Assembly (NCBI GenBank): GCA_001897075.1
Contig: MKRZ01000024.1
Location: 8,661-44,640, forward strand
Origin: Mesorhizobium sp. 61-13
GTDB taxonomy: Bacteria; Pseudomonadota; Alphaproteobacteria; Rhizobiales; Rhizobiaceae
Length of the DNA: 35,980 bases
Direction: 5' to 3'
The position numbers were made by a program, and so were the translations under genes. Positions 9,374 through 19,212 of the stretch are shown one piece after another. Position 1 is the first letter of the stretch. The number at the start of each line of letters is the position of its first letter. The notes under the pieces are model-generated. The model did no database searches and was not told the origin of the DNA. It saw nothing but the letters and a program-made list of their open reading frames with translations.

Positions 9374-10471
9374 ATGTCTCACAACACTTTCGGTCATCTT
9401 TTTCGCGTGACCACATGGGGCGAGAGCCACGGCGCGGCCCTGGGCTGCGTCGTCGACGGCTGCCCGCCCGGCATCCGCTTCACGCTTGCCGACATCCAGG
9501 CCGAGCTTGACCGCAGGCGGCCTGGCCAGTCGCGTTTCGTGACGCAGCGACGTGAGCCGGATGAGGTGAAGGTGCTGTCCGGTTTCGTGTTCGACGAAGA
9601 CGGCACGACGATGATTACCACCGGCACGCCGGTTTCGATGATGATCGAAAACGTCGACCAGCGCTCCAAGGACTATGGCGAGATCGCGCGCCAGTATCGT
9701 CCCGGCCATGCCGACTACACCTATGACGTGAAATACGGCCTGCGCGACCATCGCGGCGGCGGCCGATCCTCGGCGCGCGAGACGGCGGCGCGTGTGGCGG
9801 CCGGCGCGCTGGCCCGCAAGGTGGTGCCCGGACTGGTGGTGCGCGGCGCGCTTGTTTCGATGGGCGACAAGAAGATCGACCGTGCGAACTGGAACTGGAA
9901 CTTCATCGGCGACGCCGAAAATCCGTTCTTCACGCCGGACCCTGCATCTGTGCCGGTGTTCACGGCCTATCTCGATGGTATACGCAAGGCCGGGTCTTCG
10001 GTCGGGGCGGTGATCGAGATTGTCGCCGACGGCGTTCCGGCAGGCCTCGGCGCGCCGATCTATGCCAAGCTCGACCAGGACATTGCATCCAACCTGATGT
10101 CGATCAACGCCGTGAAGGGCGTCGAGATCGGCAACGGCTTCGAGGCGGCGACCATCACCGGCGAACAGAACGCCGACGAGATGCGCATGGGCAATGACGG
10201 CAAGCCTGTGTTTCTGTCGAACCATGCCGGTGGTATTCTTGGCGGCATCTCGACCGGCCAGCCGGTGATCGCGCGTTTCGCGGTCAAGCCGACGTCCTCG
10301 ATCCTGACGCCGCGCAAGTCGATCGACAAGGACGGCAACGACGTCGACGTGATGACCAAGGGACGGCATGACCCGTGCGTTGGTATCAGGGCGGTGCCGA
10401 TTGGCGAAGCGATGGTTGCCTGCGCCATTGCCGATCACTATCTGCGCCATCGCGGGCAGACGGGAAGATAG
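9374..10471 (+). CDS. aroC: Chorismate synthase
   Basis: [34 protein letters not shown]...[27 protein letters not shown]...[18 protein letters not shown]. Confidence 0.97.
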   Translation: MSHNTFGHLFRVTTWGESHGAALGCVVDGCPPGIRFTLADIQAELDRRRPGQSRFVTQRREPDEVKVLSGFVFDEDGTTMITTGTPVSMMIENVDQRSKDYGEIARQYRPGHADYTYDVKYGLRDHRGGGRSSARETAARVAAGALARKVVPGLVVRGALVSMGDKKIDRANWNWNFIGDAENPFFTPDPASVPVFTAYLDGIRKAGSSVGAVIEIVADGVPAGLGAPIYAKLDQDIASNLMSINAVKGVEIGNGFEAATITGEQNADEMRMGNDGKPVFLSNHAGGILGGISTGQPVIARFAVKPTSSILTPRKSIDKDGNDVDVMTKGRHDPCVGIRAVPIGEAMVACAIADHYLRHRGQTGR

Positions 10472-10573
10472 GGGAATAGGGGATTAAGGCAGTATGGCGG
10501 TAAGCGACTGCTGGTACTTGCCCCCCGCGCTCCAATTTCATATTGCCCTACTGCCCTATTCCCTTACTGCCCT
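10471..10573. repeat. G/A-rich intergenic repeat units in inverted orientation
   Basis: GGGGAATAGGGGATTAAGGCAGTATGGCGG (10471-10500), and on the other strand AGGGCAGTAAGGGAATAGGGCAGTAGGGCAATA (reverse complement of 10541-10573). Confidence 0.6.
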
Positions 10574-10593
10574 GCGAGCGAAGCGAGCGCACC

Positions 10594-11691
10594 ATGCCTT
10601 ACGACCAGAAGAAAATCGTTGAAGCTCTGCGCGCCTTCGAGCGCGGAGAAATCGTCGTGGTGATGGACGATGACGGGCGCGAGAACGAAGGCGACCTGAT
10701 CGTGGCAGCCGTTCACTGCACGCCGGAGAAGATGGCCTTCATCGTGCGCCATACATCCGGCATCGTTTGCGCGCCGATGCTGCGCGAGGATGCCAAGCGG
10801 TTGAACCTTGCGCCGATGGTGGCGGACAACGATTCCGCCCACACCACCGCTTTCACGGTTAGCGTCGATTTCAAGCATGGCACCACGACCGGCATTTCGG
10901 CGGATGACCGCACGCTGACCGTGCGCAATCTCGCCAACGGCAATGTCGGCGGCGCGGATTTCGTGCGCCCCGGCCACATCTTCCCGCTGATTGCCCGCGA
11001 GGGCGGCGTGTTGATGCGCTCCGGCCATACGGAAGCTGCGGTGGACCTTTGCAAGCTGGCCGGCCTGCCGCCGGTGGGCGTGATTTCCGAGCTGGTCAAC
11101 GACGATGGCACGGTCAAGCGCGGCCCGCAGGTGGCGGCTTTTGCGGAACAGCATGGGCTGAAGCAGGTGTCGGTGGCCGATCTGATTGCCTATCGCCAGC
11201 GCCAGGAAACACTGGTCGAGCGCGTTGCCTGCACCGATATCGACACGACCGGCGGCAAGGCCAAGCTTTATGCCTACACGCTGCCCTGGGACCCGATGCA
11301 GCATCTGGCGATTGTTTTCGGCGATATCCGCGACGGCGTCGACGTGCCGGTTCGCCTGCATCCTGAAGATGTGGTCGCCGATGTTTTCGGGACTCGTCAT
11401 CGGCTGGACGACATCATGCGGTCGATGGGCGAGCAGAAGCGGGGCGTCATCGTCTATCTGCGCGAAGGTTCGGTCGGCGTTGCACATCAGGACCGCAAGC
11501 GGCCGTCAGCTGACCATGAGGACCACGAGGAAGCGCGCCGCCGCGAGAACGAATGGCGCGAGATCGGGCTAGGCGCGCAGATCCTCAAGGATCTCGGCAT
11601 TTCCTCGATCAAGCTGATCGCGTCGCGCGAACGGCACTATGTCGGGCTGGAAGGCTTCGGCATCCACATCGCCAGCACCGAGATCGCATAA
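10594..11691 (+). CDS. ribB: 3,4-dihydroxy-2-butanone-4-phosphate synthase with degenerate GTP cyclohydrolase II-like C-terminal domain
   Basis: VVMDDDGRENEGDLIVAA...TTGISADDRTLTVRNL...RPGHIFPLIAREGGVLMRSGHTEAAVDLCKLAGL; C-terminal RibA-like half without the zinc-Cys motif. Start at 10594; the track start (10543) runs through the intergenic repeat. Confidence 0.92.
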   Translation: MPYDQKKIVEALRAFERGEIVVVMDDDGRENEGDLIVAAVHCTPEKMAFIVRHTSGIVCAPMLREDAKRLNLAPMVADNDSAHTTAFTVSVDFKHGTTTGISADDRTLTVRNLANGNVGGADFVRPGHIFPLIAREGGVLMRSGHTEAAVDLCKLAGLPPVGVISELVNDDGTVKRGPQVAAFAEQHGLKQVSVADLIAYRQRQETLVERVACTDIDTTGGKAKLYAYTLPWDPMQHLAIVFGDIRDGVDVPVRLHPEDVVADVFGTRHRLDDIMRSMGEQKRGVIVYLREGSVGVAHQDRKRPSADHEDHEEARRRENEWREIGLGAQILKDLGISSIKLIASRERHYVGLEGFGIHIASTEIA

Positions 11692-11772
11692 CAGGCGGCA
11701 CTGCTGCTGTCCTGTTGACCCGCAATGGCATTGTCTTCATCCTCCCGCCGCTGGCGAGGGGAGAATCGGTCG

Positions 11773-12756
11773 ATGTGGGATTTCAGCGTCGGTACCTCAC
11801 TGTCCATCATGGCGCGGACGTGGCCGTTCATCCTTTTGCGCATGGTCGTCTATTTCGGCATCACGCTGGCCTATATTCTGGCGACGGGATCGGGTGCCGG
11901 CGTCGGCTATGGCGTCGGCCATATCTCTTCCGATCCTGACGGGCCGGCCTCCTTTGCCATATGGGGCGGCATTGTCGGCTTTGGCCTTGTGTCGATAGCC
12001 GTCTACTGGGTCCGCGAATACATTCTCTACATCGTCAAGGCAGGCCATATCGCGGTGATGGTGCATCTGGTCGACGGGCGCGAGGTTCCGGGCGGCCAGA
12101 ACCAGATCAGCTACGCAAGGGGAGTGGTTACGCAGCGCTTTGCCGAGGCAAACGTGCTCTTCGTGGTCGACCAGTTGGTGAAGGGCGCGATCCGGGCAAT
12201 CACGGGCCTGATCGGCGGCATCGCGGCCTTCCTGCCCATCCCCGGCCTCGACGGGCTGGTGCGTTTCGCCAACACGGTGGTGCGCATTTCGCTGACCTAT
12301 GTCGACGAGATCATCCTCGGCTACAACATCCGCGTGAATTCCTCGTCTCCCTTCGAAAGCGCGCGCCAGGGCGTCGTGCTTTACGCGCAGAACGGCAAGG
12401 TGATGCTGAAGAACGCCATCTGGCTGGCGGTGATCATGTGGGTGGTGTCGTTCCTCGTCTTCCTGTTCATGATCGCGCCGGCGGGAGCACTCCTCTACTT
12501 CATGCCGGGCCAACTCGGCGGCTGGGCGTTTGTCTTCGCCATCGTGTTTGCATGGGCATTCAAGGCGGCACTGATCGAGCCGTTTGCCATCGCCTCGCTG
12601 ATGCAGGTCTATTTCCGCACGATAGAAGGGCAGGTGCCCAATCCCGAGTGGGACCGCAAATTGGCGGACGCTTCCTCGAAGTTCCGCGATCTGAAGGACA
12701 AGGCGATCGGGTCGTTCGGAGCCGGATCGGGGACGAGACCCGCGCAGGGCGTTTGA
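11773..12756 (+). CDS. Conserved-looking multi-pass membrane protein of unknown function
   Basis: MWDFSVGTSLSIMARTWPFILLRMVVYFGITLAYILATG...; several hydrophobic segments. Track start 11725 lies in a GC-rich inverted-repeat stretch. Confidence 0.7.
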   Translation: MWDFSVGTSLSIMARTWPFILLRMVVYFGITLAYILATGSGAGVGYGVGHISSDPDGPASFAIWGGIVGFGLVSIAVYWVREYILYIVKAGHIAVMVHLVDGREVPGGQNQISYARGVVTQRFAEANVLFVVDQLVKGAIRAITGLIGGIAAFLPIPGLDGLVRFANTVVRISLTYVDEIILGYNIRVNSSSPFESARQGVVLYAQNGKVMLKNAIWLAVIMWVVSFLVFLFMIAPAGALLYFMPGQLGGWAFVFAIVFAWAFKAALIEPFAIASLMQVYFRTIEGQVPNPEWDRKLADASSKFRDLKDKAIGSFGAGSGTRPAQGV

Positions 12757-12826
12757 TTCTGTTGATCGTTGCGCCTTGGAGGCGTGAAAACATGGCCAAG
12801 AGCCGTCCACGCGCCTATATCGGGGC

Positions 12827-13753
12827 ATGGTCACGCGCCTTTATACCCATCCGATCTATCTCGAGCATATAACGCCGCCCGGTCATCCGGAGCGCCCCGA
12901 CCGGCTGCGCGCAATTGAGCGCGCGCTGGACGACGAGGCCTTTGCCGCGCTCGACCGCGTGCAGGCGCCAGAGGGCGACGAAGCGACAATTCTCTACGCG
13001 CATCCAGCCGATTTTGTGGACCGGGTACGGGCCGCCATTCCGGAAACCGGTATCGCTCGCATCGATGCCGACACGACGGCGAGCCCGAAAAGCTGGCAGG
13101 CCGCAATCACGGCGATTGGCGCGGCAAACGCTGCCGTGGACGATGTGTTCGAGGGCAGGGCGGCCAATGTGTTCGTCGCTGCAAGGCCGCCGGGACACCA
13201 TGCCGAAAAGACCACGGCGATGGGCTTTTGCTTCTTCAATTATGCCGCCATTGCTGCTCGCCATGCCCAGAAGAAGCATGGCGCGGAGCGAGTCGCTATC
13301 GTCGATTGGGACGTGCACCACGGCAACGGTACGCAGGACATTTTCTGGGACGATCCGAGCGTGCTCTACTGTTCGACCCACCAGATGCCACTTTATCCGG
13401 GCACCGGCGCGAAGAACGAGACGGGTGCTGGCAATATCGTCAACGCACCGCTCGCCCCGCAAACCGGATCGGAGACCTTCCGAGAGGCGCTCGACACGCG
13501 CGTCTTGCCTGCGCTGGACAAGTTCGCGCCCGACCTGATCGTCATTTCCGCCGGCTTCGACGCGCATTACCGTGATCCGCTGGCCGAGATCAACCTCGAC
13601 GAGGACGACTTCGACTGGGCAACCGGCCAGTTGATGGAACGCGCGGGACGCCATAGCGGCAACCGTCTCGTCAGCCTGCTGGAAGGCGGCTACGATCTGC
13701 AGGGACTGGCATTTTCGACCGCGGCCCATGTCGCGCGCTTGATGAAGGGATAG
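12827..13753 (+). CDS. Histone deacetylase family protein
   Basis: ARPPGHHAEKTTAMGFCFFNYAAIAARHAQ, VAIVDWDVHHGNGTQDIFWDDPSVLYCSTHQMPLYPGTG, VISAGFDAHYRDPL: full HDAC-fold metal/active-site signature. Confidence 0.95.
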   Translation: MVTRLYTHPIYLEHITPPGHPERPDRLRAIERALDDEAFAALDRVQAPEGDEATILYAHPADFVDRVRAAIPETGIARIDADTTASPKSWQAAITAIGAANAAVDDVFEGRAANVFVAARPPGHHAEKTTAMGFCFFNYAAIAARHAQKKHGAERVAIVDWDVHHGNGTQDIFWDDPSVLYCSTHQMPLYPGTGAKNETGAGNIVNAPLAPQTGSETFREALDTRVLPALDKFAPDLIVISAGFDAHYRDPLAEINLDEDDFDWATGQLMERAGRHSGNRLVSLLEGGYDLQGLAFSTAAHVARLMKG

Positions 13754-13756
13754 GAC

Positions 13757-14008
13757 ATGGCCGGCGAGGCGAACGAGGACGTCAAGGCGATGAGCTTCGA
13801 GCAGGCGCTCGATGCGCTGGAAAAGATCGTGGTCGATCTGGAGCGGGGCGATGTGGCGCTCGACCAGTCGATCCGCATCTATGAGCGCGGCGAGGCGCTG
13901 AAGGCGCATTGCGACCGCTTGCTGAAGGCTGCCGAGGACAAGGTCGAGAAAATCCGCCTGTCGCGTGACGGCAAGGCCGTAGGCACCGAGCCGCTTGACG
14001 GCGAGTAG
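13757..14008 (+). CDS. xseB: Exodeoxyribonuclease VII small subunit
   Basis: [55 protein letters not shown] is the XseB signature. Confidence 0.95.
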   Translation: MAGEANEDVKAMSFEQALDALEKIVVDLERGDVALDQSIRIYERGEALKAHCDRLLKAAEDKVEKIRLSRDGKAVGTEPLDGE

Positions 14009-14019
14009 AGCGATTTTTC

Positions 14020-14052
14020 AAGCCGCAGCGGGTAAACAGTCCGTCGCGGCTT
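14020..14052. terminator. Weak inverted repeat AAGCCGC...GCGGCTT downstream of xseB
   Basis: 7-bp perfect arms with a 19-nt loop, just after the xseB stop. Confidence 0.3.
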
Positions 14053-14116
14053 TGCTGCTTTCCCGGGTTGCACATGGCGCATAGAGTGCATTGCATGTGC
14101 TGAAACAGGGAGCCGC

Positions 14117-15040
14117 ATGATGAGCTTCTTTCCCGGAAATGATCCGAATATCGGCGATGCCTTCGCCTGCGACGCCATCGAACTGATGGTGATCCCGAAC
14201 GCCCGCGATATTGACGGCTTCCAGGTGCGCCGCGCCTTGCCGACCGCAAAGCGGCGGCTGGTCGGCCCCTTCATCTTCTTCGACCGCATGGGACCGGCAA
14301 TCCTGAGGGCGGGGCAGGCGCTCGACGTGCGCCCGCATCCGCATATCGGTCTTTCGACGGTGACCTACCTGTTCGACGGCAAGATCAGGCACCGCGATTC
14401 ACTCGGCACGGAGATGGTGATCCAGCCGGGCGACGTGAATTTGATGACGGCTGGCCGCGGCATCGTCCATTCCGAGCGCACGCCGGAGGAATTGCGCGGC
14501 GCGCCGATGTCGGTCTCCGGCCTGCAGACATGGCTGGCGCTGCCGGATGGCAAGGAGGAGGTTGCGCCGCTGTTCGAGAACACGGCCAGCGCTGCCTTGC
14601 CGCAGTTCGACGCCGACGGGGTGAGCGGGCGGATCGTCATAGGCGGCTTTTCCGGCCTGAAATCGCCGGTCCATGCGGCATCCGAAACGCTTTATGCCGA
14701 TATCAGGCTTGCGCCGGGCTCGAAGGTGCAGATTCCCGCCGATGCGGAGGAGCGCGCAATCTACACGCTGGAAGGCGAAGTTTCGATTTCCGGCGACCGC
14801 TTTCCGGCCGAACGGCTGCTGGTGTTCAAGCCGGGTGACGAGATCGTGATATCTTCGGAACACGGTGCGCATTTCATGCTGTTCGGCGGCGCTTCGCTCG
14901 GTTCCAAGCGCTATATCTGGTGGAATTTCGTGTCGTCTTCGAAAGAACGCATCGAGCAGGCCAAGGAAGAATGGAAAACCGGCCGCTTCGATATCGTGCC
15001 GGGCGATGAGGAGGAATACATACCGTTGCCGGAAGGCTGA
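14117..15040 (+). CDS. Pirin family protein
   Basis: VRRALPTAKRRLVGPFIFFDRMGPAILRAGQALDVRPHPHIGLSTVTYLFDGKIRHRDSLGTEMVIQPGDVNLMTAGRGIVHSERTP. Confidence 0.95.
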   Translation: MMSFFPGNDPNIGDAFACDAIELMVIPNARDIDGFQVRRALPTAKRRLVGPFIFFDRMGPAILRAGQALDVRPHPHIGLSTVTYLFDGKIRHRDSLGTEMVIQPGDVNLMTAGRGIVHSERTPEELRGAPMSVSGLQTWLALPDGKEEVAPLFENTASAALPQFDADGVSGRIVIGGFSGLKSPVHAASETLYADIRLAPGSKVQIPADAEERAIYTLEGEVSISGDRFPAERLLVFKPGDEIVISSEHGAHFMLFGGASLGSKRYIWWNFVSSSKERIEQAKEEWKTGRFDIVPGDEEEYIPLPEG

Positions 15041-15136
15041 GGCCTTCAGCGCCGCGAGACGTCACGGCGCATTTACATTGCAGCTTGCACGGCATATCCC
15101 CCTTGTCACCGACAGGAACATGGATGGGCTGCCGAC

Positions 15137-17050
15137 TTGAACCCTAGACCCGACACCCCGCTTCTGGACAAGGTGAGCGTTCCGGCGGATTTGCGCGGCC
15201 TGCCTGAAACCGCATTGCCGCAACTGGCCGCCGAATTGCGCACGGAGATGATCGACGCGGTCTCACAGACCGGCGGCCATCTCGGCGCGGGGCTGGGCGT
15301 CGTCGAACTGACGGTGGCGCTGCACTACGTTTTCAACACGCCGCAGGATCGCATCATCTGGGACGTCGGCCATCAGGCCTATCCGCACAAGATCTTGAGC
15401 GGCAGGCGTGACCGCATCCGCACGCTAAGGCAAGAGGGCGGGCTGTCAGGCTTCACCAAGCGCGACGAGAGCGACTACGATCCGTTCGGCGCGGCGCATT
15501 CCTCCACTTCGATCTCTGCCGGTCTCGGCATGGCGGTCGCGCGCGACCTTTCGGGTGGCAAGAACAATGTTATCGCCGTCATAGGCGACGGCGCGCTGTC
15601 GGCGGGCATGGCCTATGAAGCCTTGAACAACGCAGGTGCATTGGGTTCGCGCTTAATCGTCATCCTGAACGACAACGAGATGTCGATTGCACCGCCTGTG
15701 GGCGCGATGAGCGCCTATCTGGCGCGCCTTGCTTCCGGTCGGACCTATCAAGGCTTTCGCGAACTCGGCAAGAAGCTGACCGGCTATCTCGGCGAGCGTG
15801 CCGACAGGGCGATCACCCGCGCGGTCGAACATGCGCGCGGCTATGTCACCGGCGGCACGCTGTTCGAGGAAATGGGCTTCTTTCATATCGGCCCCATAGA
15901 TGGGCACAATCTGGAACACCTCGTTCCAGTCCTGAAGAACGTGCGCGACCACGGCACGGGACCTGTGCTGATCCATGTCGTGACCCAGAAGGGCAAGGGC
16001 TACGCGCCGGCAGAGGCCGCAGCCGACAAATATCACGGCGTCAACCGCTTCGACGTCATCACCGGCGCGCAGGCCAAGGCTCCGGCCAATGCGCCGAGCT
16101 ACACCAAGGTGTTTGCTGAAAGCCTGATCCAGGAAGCGCGCGAGGATGAGCGCATTGTTGCCGTGACCGCAGCCATGCCGGGCGGCACCGGCCTCGACCT
16201 TTTTGGCGAAGCCTTCCCAAGCCGCACCTTCGATGTCGGCATTGCCGAGCAGCACGGGGTGACTTTCGCCGCCGGACTCGCAACCGAAGGCTACAAGCCG
16301 TTCGCCGCCATCTACTCGACCTTCCTGCAACGCGCCTACGATCAGGTTGTCCACGACGTTGCGATCCAGAAATTGCCGGTGCGTTTTCCCATCGACCGGG
16401 CCGGCTATGTCGGCGCGGACGGTGCGACGCATTGCGGCGCGTTCGACACGACTTTCCTGGCGTCGTTGCCGGGCTTCGTCGTCATGGCCGCCGCGGACGA
16501 AGCCGAGTTGCGCCATATGGTGCGCACCGCCGCGGGCTATGACGAAGGCCCCATTTCCTTCCGCTATCCGCGCGGCAACGGTGTCGGCGTCGAAATGCCC
16601 GAACGCGGTTCGATGCTGGAAATCGGCAAGGGCCGTATTGTCAAGGAAGGCACCAGGGTTGCGCTGCTGTCGTTCGGAACGCGCCTTGCCGATTGCCTAC
16701 TGGCAGCCGAGGAACTGGGTGCGGCAGGGCTTTCGACAACTGTTGCCGATGCGCGTTTCGCCAAGCCGCTGGATCAGGATCTGGTGCGCAGGCTTGCCCG
16801 CTCGCACGATGTGCTGGTGACGGTGGAGGAGGGCGCCATTGGCGGCTTCGCCAGCCATGTGCTGCACTTCCTCGCGCATGAAGGATTGCTCGAAAGCGGC
16901 CTCAAGGTTCGCCCGCTGGTGCTGCCCGATGAGTTCACCGACCACGGCAAGCCGGAAAAGATGTATGCCGCAGCCGGCCTTGACGCGGCGGGCATCGTGC
17001 AGGCCGTCTTTGCAACGCTTGGACGTTCCGTTGGCGCGCAGCGAGCATGA
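15137..17050 (+). CDS. dxs: 1-deoxy-D-xylulose-5-phosphate synthase
   Basis: 637 aa, TTG start; [50 protein letters not shown]...[21 protein letters not shown]. Confidence 0.96.
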   Translation: MNPRPDTPLLDKVSVPADLRGLPETALPQLAAELRTEMIDAVSQTGGHLGAGLGVVELTVALHYVFNTPQDRIIWDVGHQAYPHKILSGRRDRIRTLRQEGGLSGFTKRDESDYDPFGAAHSSTSISAGLGMAVARDLSGGKNNVIAVIGDGALSAGMAYEALNNAGALGSRLIVILNDNEMSIAPPVGAMSAYLARLASGRTYQGFRELGKKLTGYLGERADRAITRAVEHARGYVTGGTLFEEMGFFHIGPIDGHNLEHLVPVLKNVRDHGTGPVLIHVVTQKGKGYAPAEAAADKYHGVNRFDVITGAQAKAPANAPSYTKVFAESLIQEAREDERIVAVTAAMPGGTGLDLFGEAFPSRTFDVGIAEQHGVTFAAGLATEGYKPFAAIYSTFLQRAYDQVVHDVAIQKLPVRFPIDRAGYVGADGATHCGAFDTTFLASLPGFVVMAAADEAELRHMVRTAAGYDEGPISFRYPRGNGVGVEMPERGSMLEIGKGRIVKEGTRVALLSFGTRLADCLLAAEELGAAGLSTTVADARFAKPLDQDLVRRLARSHDVLVTVEEGAIGGFASHVLHFLAHEGLLESGLKVRPLVLPDEFTDHGKPEKMYAAAGLDAAGIVQAVFATLGRSVGAQRA

Positions 17051-17074
17051 TTCACCGGATTAAGCGGGTGAATC
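17049..17074. terminator. Inverted repeat GATTCACC...GGTGAATC at the end of dxs
   Basis: 8-bp perfect arms separated by 10 nt, overlapping the dxs stop; no strong T-tract. Confidence 0.35.
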
Positions 17075-17172
17075 GGTTTGCAAGCATGGCAATCTAAGCC
17101 TCTGGTTCGAATCGATTTTGTTCCATTGAGATGGCGCTTGCCTTCGTCGTCGGCTTTCGCCAATGAAGGCCG

Positions 17173-17937
17173 ATGAAGCCTTTCCAGCCAGCCAGTGCGC
17201 GCCAGCGGCTTGACGAACTGCTCGTCAATCGTGGGCTGTTCGCCAGCCGCTCGCGTGCCCGCGACGCTGTGGAGCGCGGCACGGTGAGCGTGGAAGGCGC
17301 GGTGGTGCGCAAGCCGGGCCAAGCTGTTTTGCCCAACGTACCGATCTCCGTGGACGATCCCGCGCAGGCCTATGTGTCGCGCGCTGCGCTGAAGCTGATC
17401 GCCGGCCTCGATCATTTCCGCTTCGATGTTTCGGGTTGCGAGGCGCTTGATGTCGGTGCATCGACCGGTGGGTTCACGCAGGTGCTGCTTGAGCGCAGCG
17501 CGGCCCATGTGACGGCGATCGATGTCGGCCACGGCCAGATGCATGAGAACATCGCCAACGACCCGCGCGTGACATCCATCGAGGGCCTTAACGCGCGCGA
17601 CCTGAGCTCGGTTGAGCTTGGCGGACGGGCGCCCGATTTCATCGTTTCCGATGTCAGCTTCATTTCGCTGAAACTGGCGCTGCCGCCGGCGCTTTCCTTG
17701 GCCCGGACCGGAGCGCGGGCGCTGCTTCTGGTCAAGCCGCAGTTCGAGGCCGGCAAAGACGCCATCGGCAAGGGCGGGCTTTTGAAGGACGCGGCGGATG
17801 CCGGGCGGGTGGCCGCGGATTTGCAGACCTGGCTGGACGCGTTGCCGGGTTGGCGCGCGCTGGGGCTTTGCCCGTCACCTATCGAAGGCGGCGACGGCAA
17901 CCGCGAATTCCTGCTTGGGGGCATCAAGGACAGATGA
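17173..17937 (+). CDS. tlyA: TlyA family rRNA 2'-O-methyltransferase (S4 domain plus FtsJ-like)
   Basis: QRLDELLVNRGLFASRSRARDAVERGTVSVEGAVVRKPGQAV (S4), CEALDVGASTGGFTQVLLERSAAHVTAIDVGHGQ (SAM-binding). Confidence 0.93.
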   Translation: MKPFQPASARQRLDELLVNRGLFASRSRARDAVERGTVSVEGAVVRKPGQAVLPNVPISVDDPAQAYVSRAALKLIAGLDHFRFDVSGCEALDVGASTGGFTQVLLERSAAHVTAIDVGHGQMHENIANDPRVTSIEGLNARDLSSVELGGRAPDFIVSDVSFISLKLALPPALSLARTGARALLLVKPQFEAGKDAIGKGGLLKDAADAGRVAADLQTWLDALPGWRALGLCPSPIEGGDGNREFLLGGIKDR

Positions 17938-19175
17938 GCACGCGCTTCACGGTTCAGAGGCTCGGCGCGCAAGGCGACGGCGTTGCGGAGATGGACGGCG
18001 GGCACGTCTTCATTCCCTTCACCTTGCCGGGCGAAGTGGTGACGGCTGCGCGTGAACGGGATCGCGCCACGCTGATGGCGCTGCTTGAGCCGTCCCCGCT
18101 GAGGGTGGAGCCGGCCTGCCGTCATTTCGGCGAGTGCGGCGGTTGTGCTCTCCAGCATCTGGAAGAAAGCGCCTATCGCGCATGGAAACGGGAAAAGGTT
18201 GTTCAGGCGCTGAAGGCGGTCAGGATCGACTGCGAGGTTGGCGAGCTTGTGCCATGCTCTCCACACACGCGCCGCAGGGTGACGCTAAGTGCGCGCCGCA
18301 CCGAAAAGGGCATGTTGCTCGGCTTCAACCGCCATCTGTCGGCAGAGATCGTTCCGCTGGACGAATGCCCGGTGACATTGCCCGAGATCGTTGGCGCTTT
18401 CGACATGCTGCGCAAGCTGGCGGGTGAAATCTGCGCCACGCCGCGCTCGTTCCACATGTCCGTGACTGCGACGGCCTCCGGGCTCGATGTTGCGGCTGCA
18501 GGATCGGGCAAGATGGATGAGCGCCAACGCCGTGCGGCTTCGGACTTCGCGCTCCGTCACGGGCTAGCGCGGCTATCGGTGGAAGGCGAAATCATCGTCG
18601 AGCCGAAGAAGCCGGTGGTGATGTTCGGCACCGTCGCCGTTGCCGTCCCGCCAGGTTCGTTCCTGCAGGCCACCGAGCCGGCGGAGCAGGCGATGATTGA
18701 TCTGGTTGGCCCACACCTTTCGCGGGCGAAGAAGGTTGCTGACCTCTTTGCCGGTTGCGGTAGCTTCGCGCTGCGCCTTGCTGCGAAATCGGAGGTGCAT
18801 GCGGTTGAGGGCGATGCAGCCGCCCTTTCTGCGCTGGACAAGGCGTTTCGGTTTGCCTCTGGGTTGAAACGCGTGACCGGGGAGCGCCGCGACCTGTTTA
18901 GGCGACCGCTGACCTTCAAGGAACTGAACGCTTTCGATGGCGTCGTCTTCGATCCGCCGCGTGCCGGAGCGGAAGACCAGTCGAAACAACTTGCGCGCTC
19001 GGATGTGCCCTTCGTTGCCGCCGTATCGTGCAATCCAACGACGCTCGCTCGCGACCTCGCCATCCTCATCGCTGGCGGTTACCAGTTGAAGAGCGTGACG
19101 CCGATCGACCAGTTCCTATGGTCGCCGCATGTCGAGGCGGTGGCGCTGCTGGAAAAGCCGAGGAAGCGAAGGTAA
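17934..19175 (+). CDS. Class I SAM-dependent RNA methyltransferase (RumA/TrmA-type m5U family)
   Basis: ATGA overlap with tlyA; CRHFGECGGCALQHL Fe-S cysteines, FAGCGSFALRLA SAM motif, VVFDPPRAGAEDQSKQLA, AVSCNPTTLARDLAIL catalytic Cys. Track starts upstream at 17850. Confidence 0.92.
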   Translation: MSTRFTVQRLGAQGDGVAEMDGGHVFIPFTLPGEVVTAARERDRATLMALLEPSPLRVEPACRHFGECGGCALQHLEESAYRAWKREKVVQALKAVRIDCEVGELVPCSPHTRRRVTLSARRTEKGMLLGFNRHLSAEIVPLDECPVTLPEIVGAFDMLRKLAGEICATPRSFHMSVTATASGLDVAAAGSGKMDERQRRAASDFALRHGLARLSVEGEIIVEPKKPVVMFGTVAVAVPPGSFLQATEPAEQAMIDLVGPHLSRAKKVADLFAGCGSFALRLAAKSEVHAVEGDAAALSALDKAFRFASGLKRVTGERRDLFRRPLTFKELNAFDGVVFDPPRAGAEDQSKQLARSDVPFVAAVSCNPTTLARDLAILIAGGYQLKSVTPIDQFLWSPHVEAVALLEKPRKRR

Positions 19176-19212
19176 GCGCTCGCGCTTGAATTGAGCAGGC
19201 TTTGCGCTTATT

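Noticed and set aside
9053-10450. 465-aa antisense ORF across aroC and the DUF1344-like gene
   Set aside because: High-GC shadow ORF opposite a clearly recognisable chorismate synthase; low-complexity Arg/His/Asp-rich translation with no family motif.
10472-10593. Possible FMN riboswitch upstream of ribB
   Set aside because: The conserved RFN-element words are absent; the region is occupied by short G/A-rich repeats instead.
10564-11487. 307-aa antisense ORF over ribB
   Set aside because: Shadow ORF opposite a clear RibB.
11730-11765. Hairpin CTCCCGCC-GCT-GGCGAGGGGAG upstream of the membrane protein
   Set aside because: Bulged, and composed of the common rhizobial intergenic CTCCC/GGGAG words; probably a generic repeat or weak terminator, and only used to doubt the track start at 11725.
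11797-13909. Large antisense ORFs 11797..12834 and 12815..13909
   Set aside because: Complement of the membrane protein, HDAC-like gene and xseB frames; no motifs or plausible start context.
17091-17115. tRNA-like T-loop word GGTTCGAATCG near the tlyA start
   Set aside because: No accompanying acceptor, D or anticodon stems; not a tRNA.
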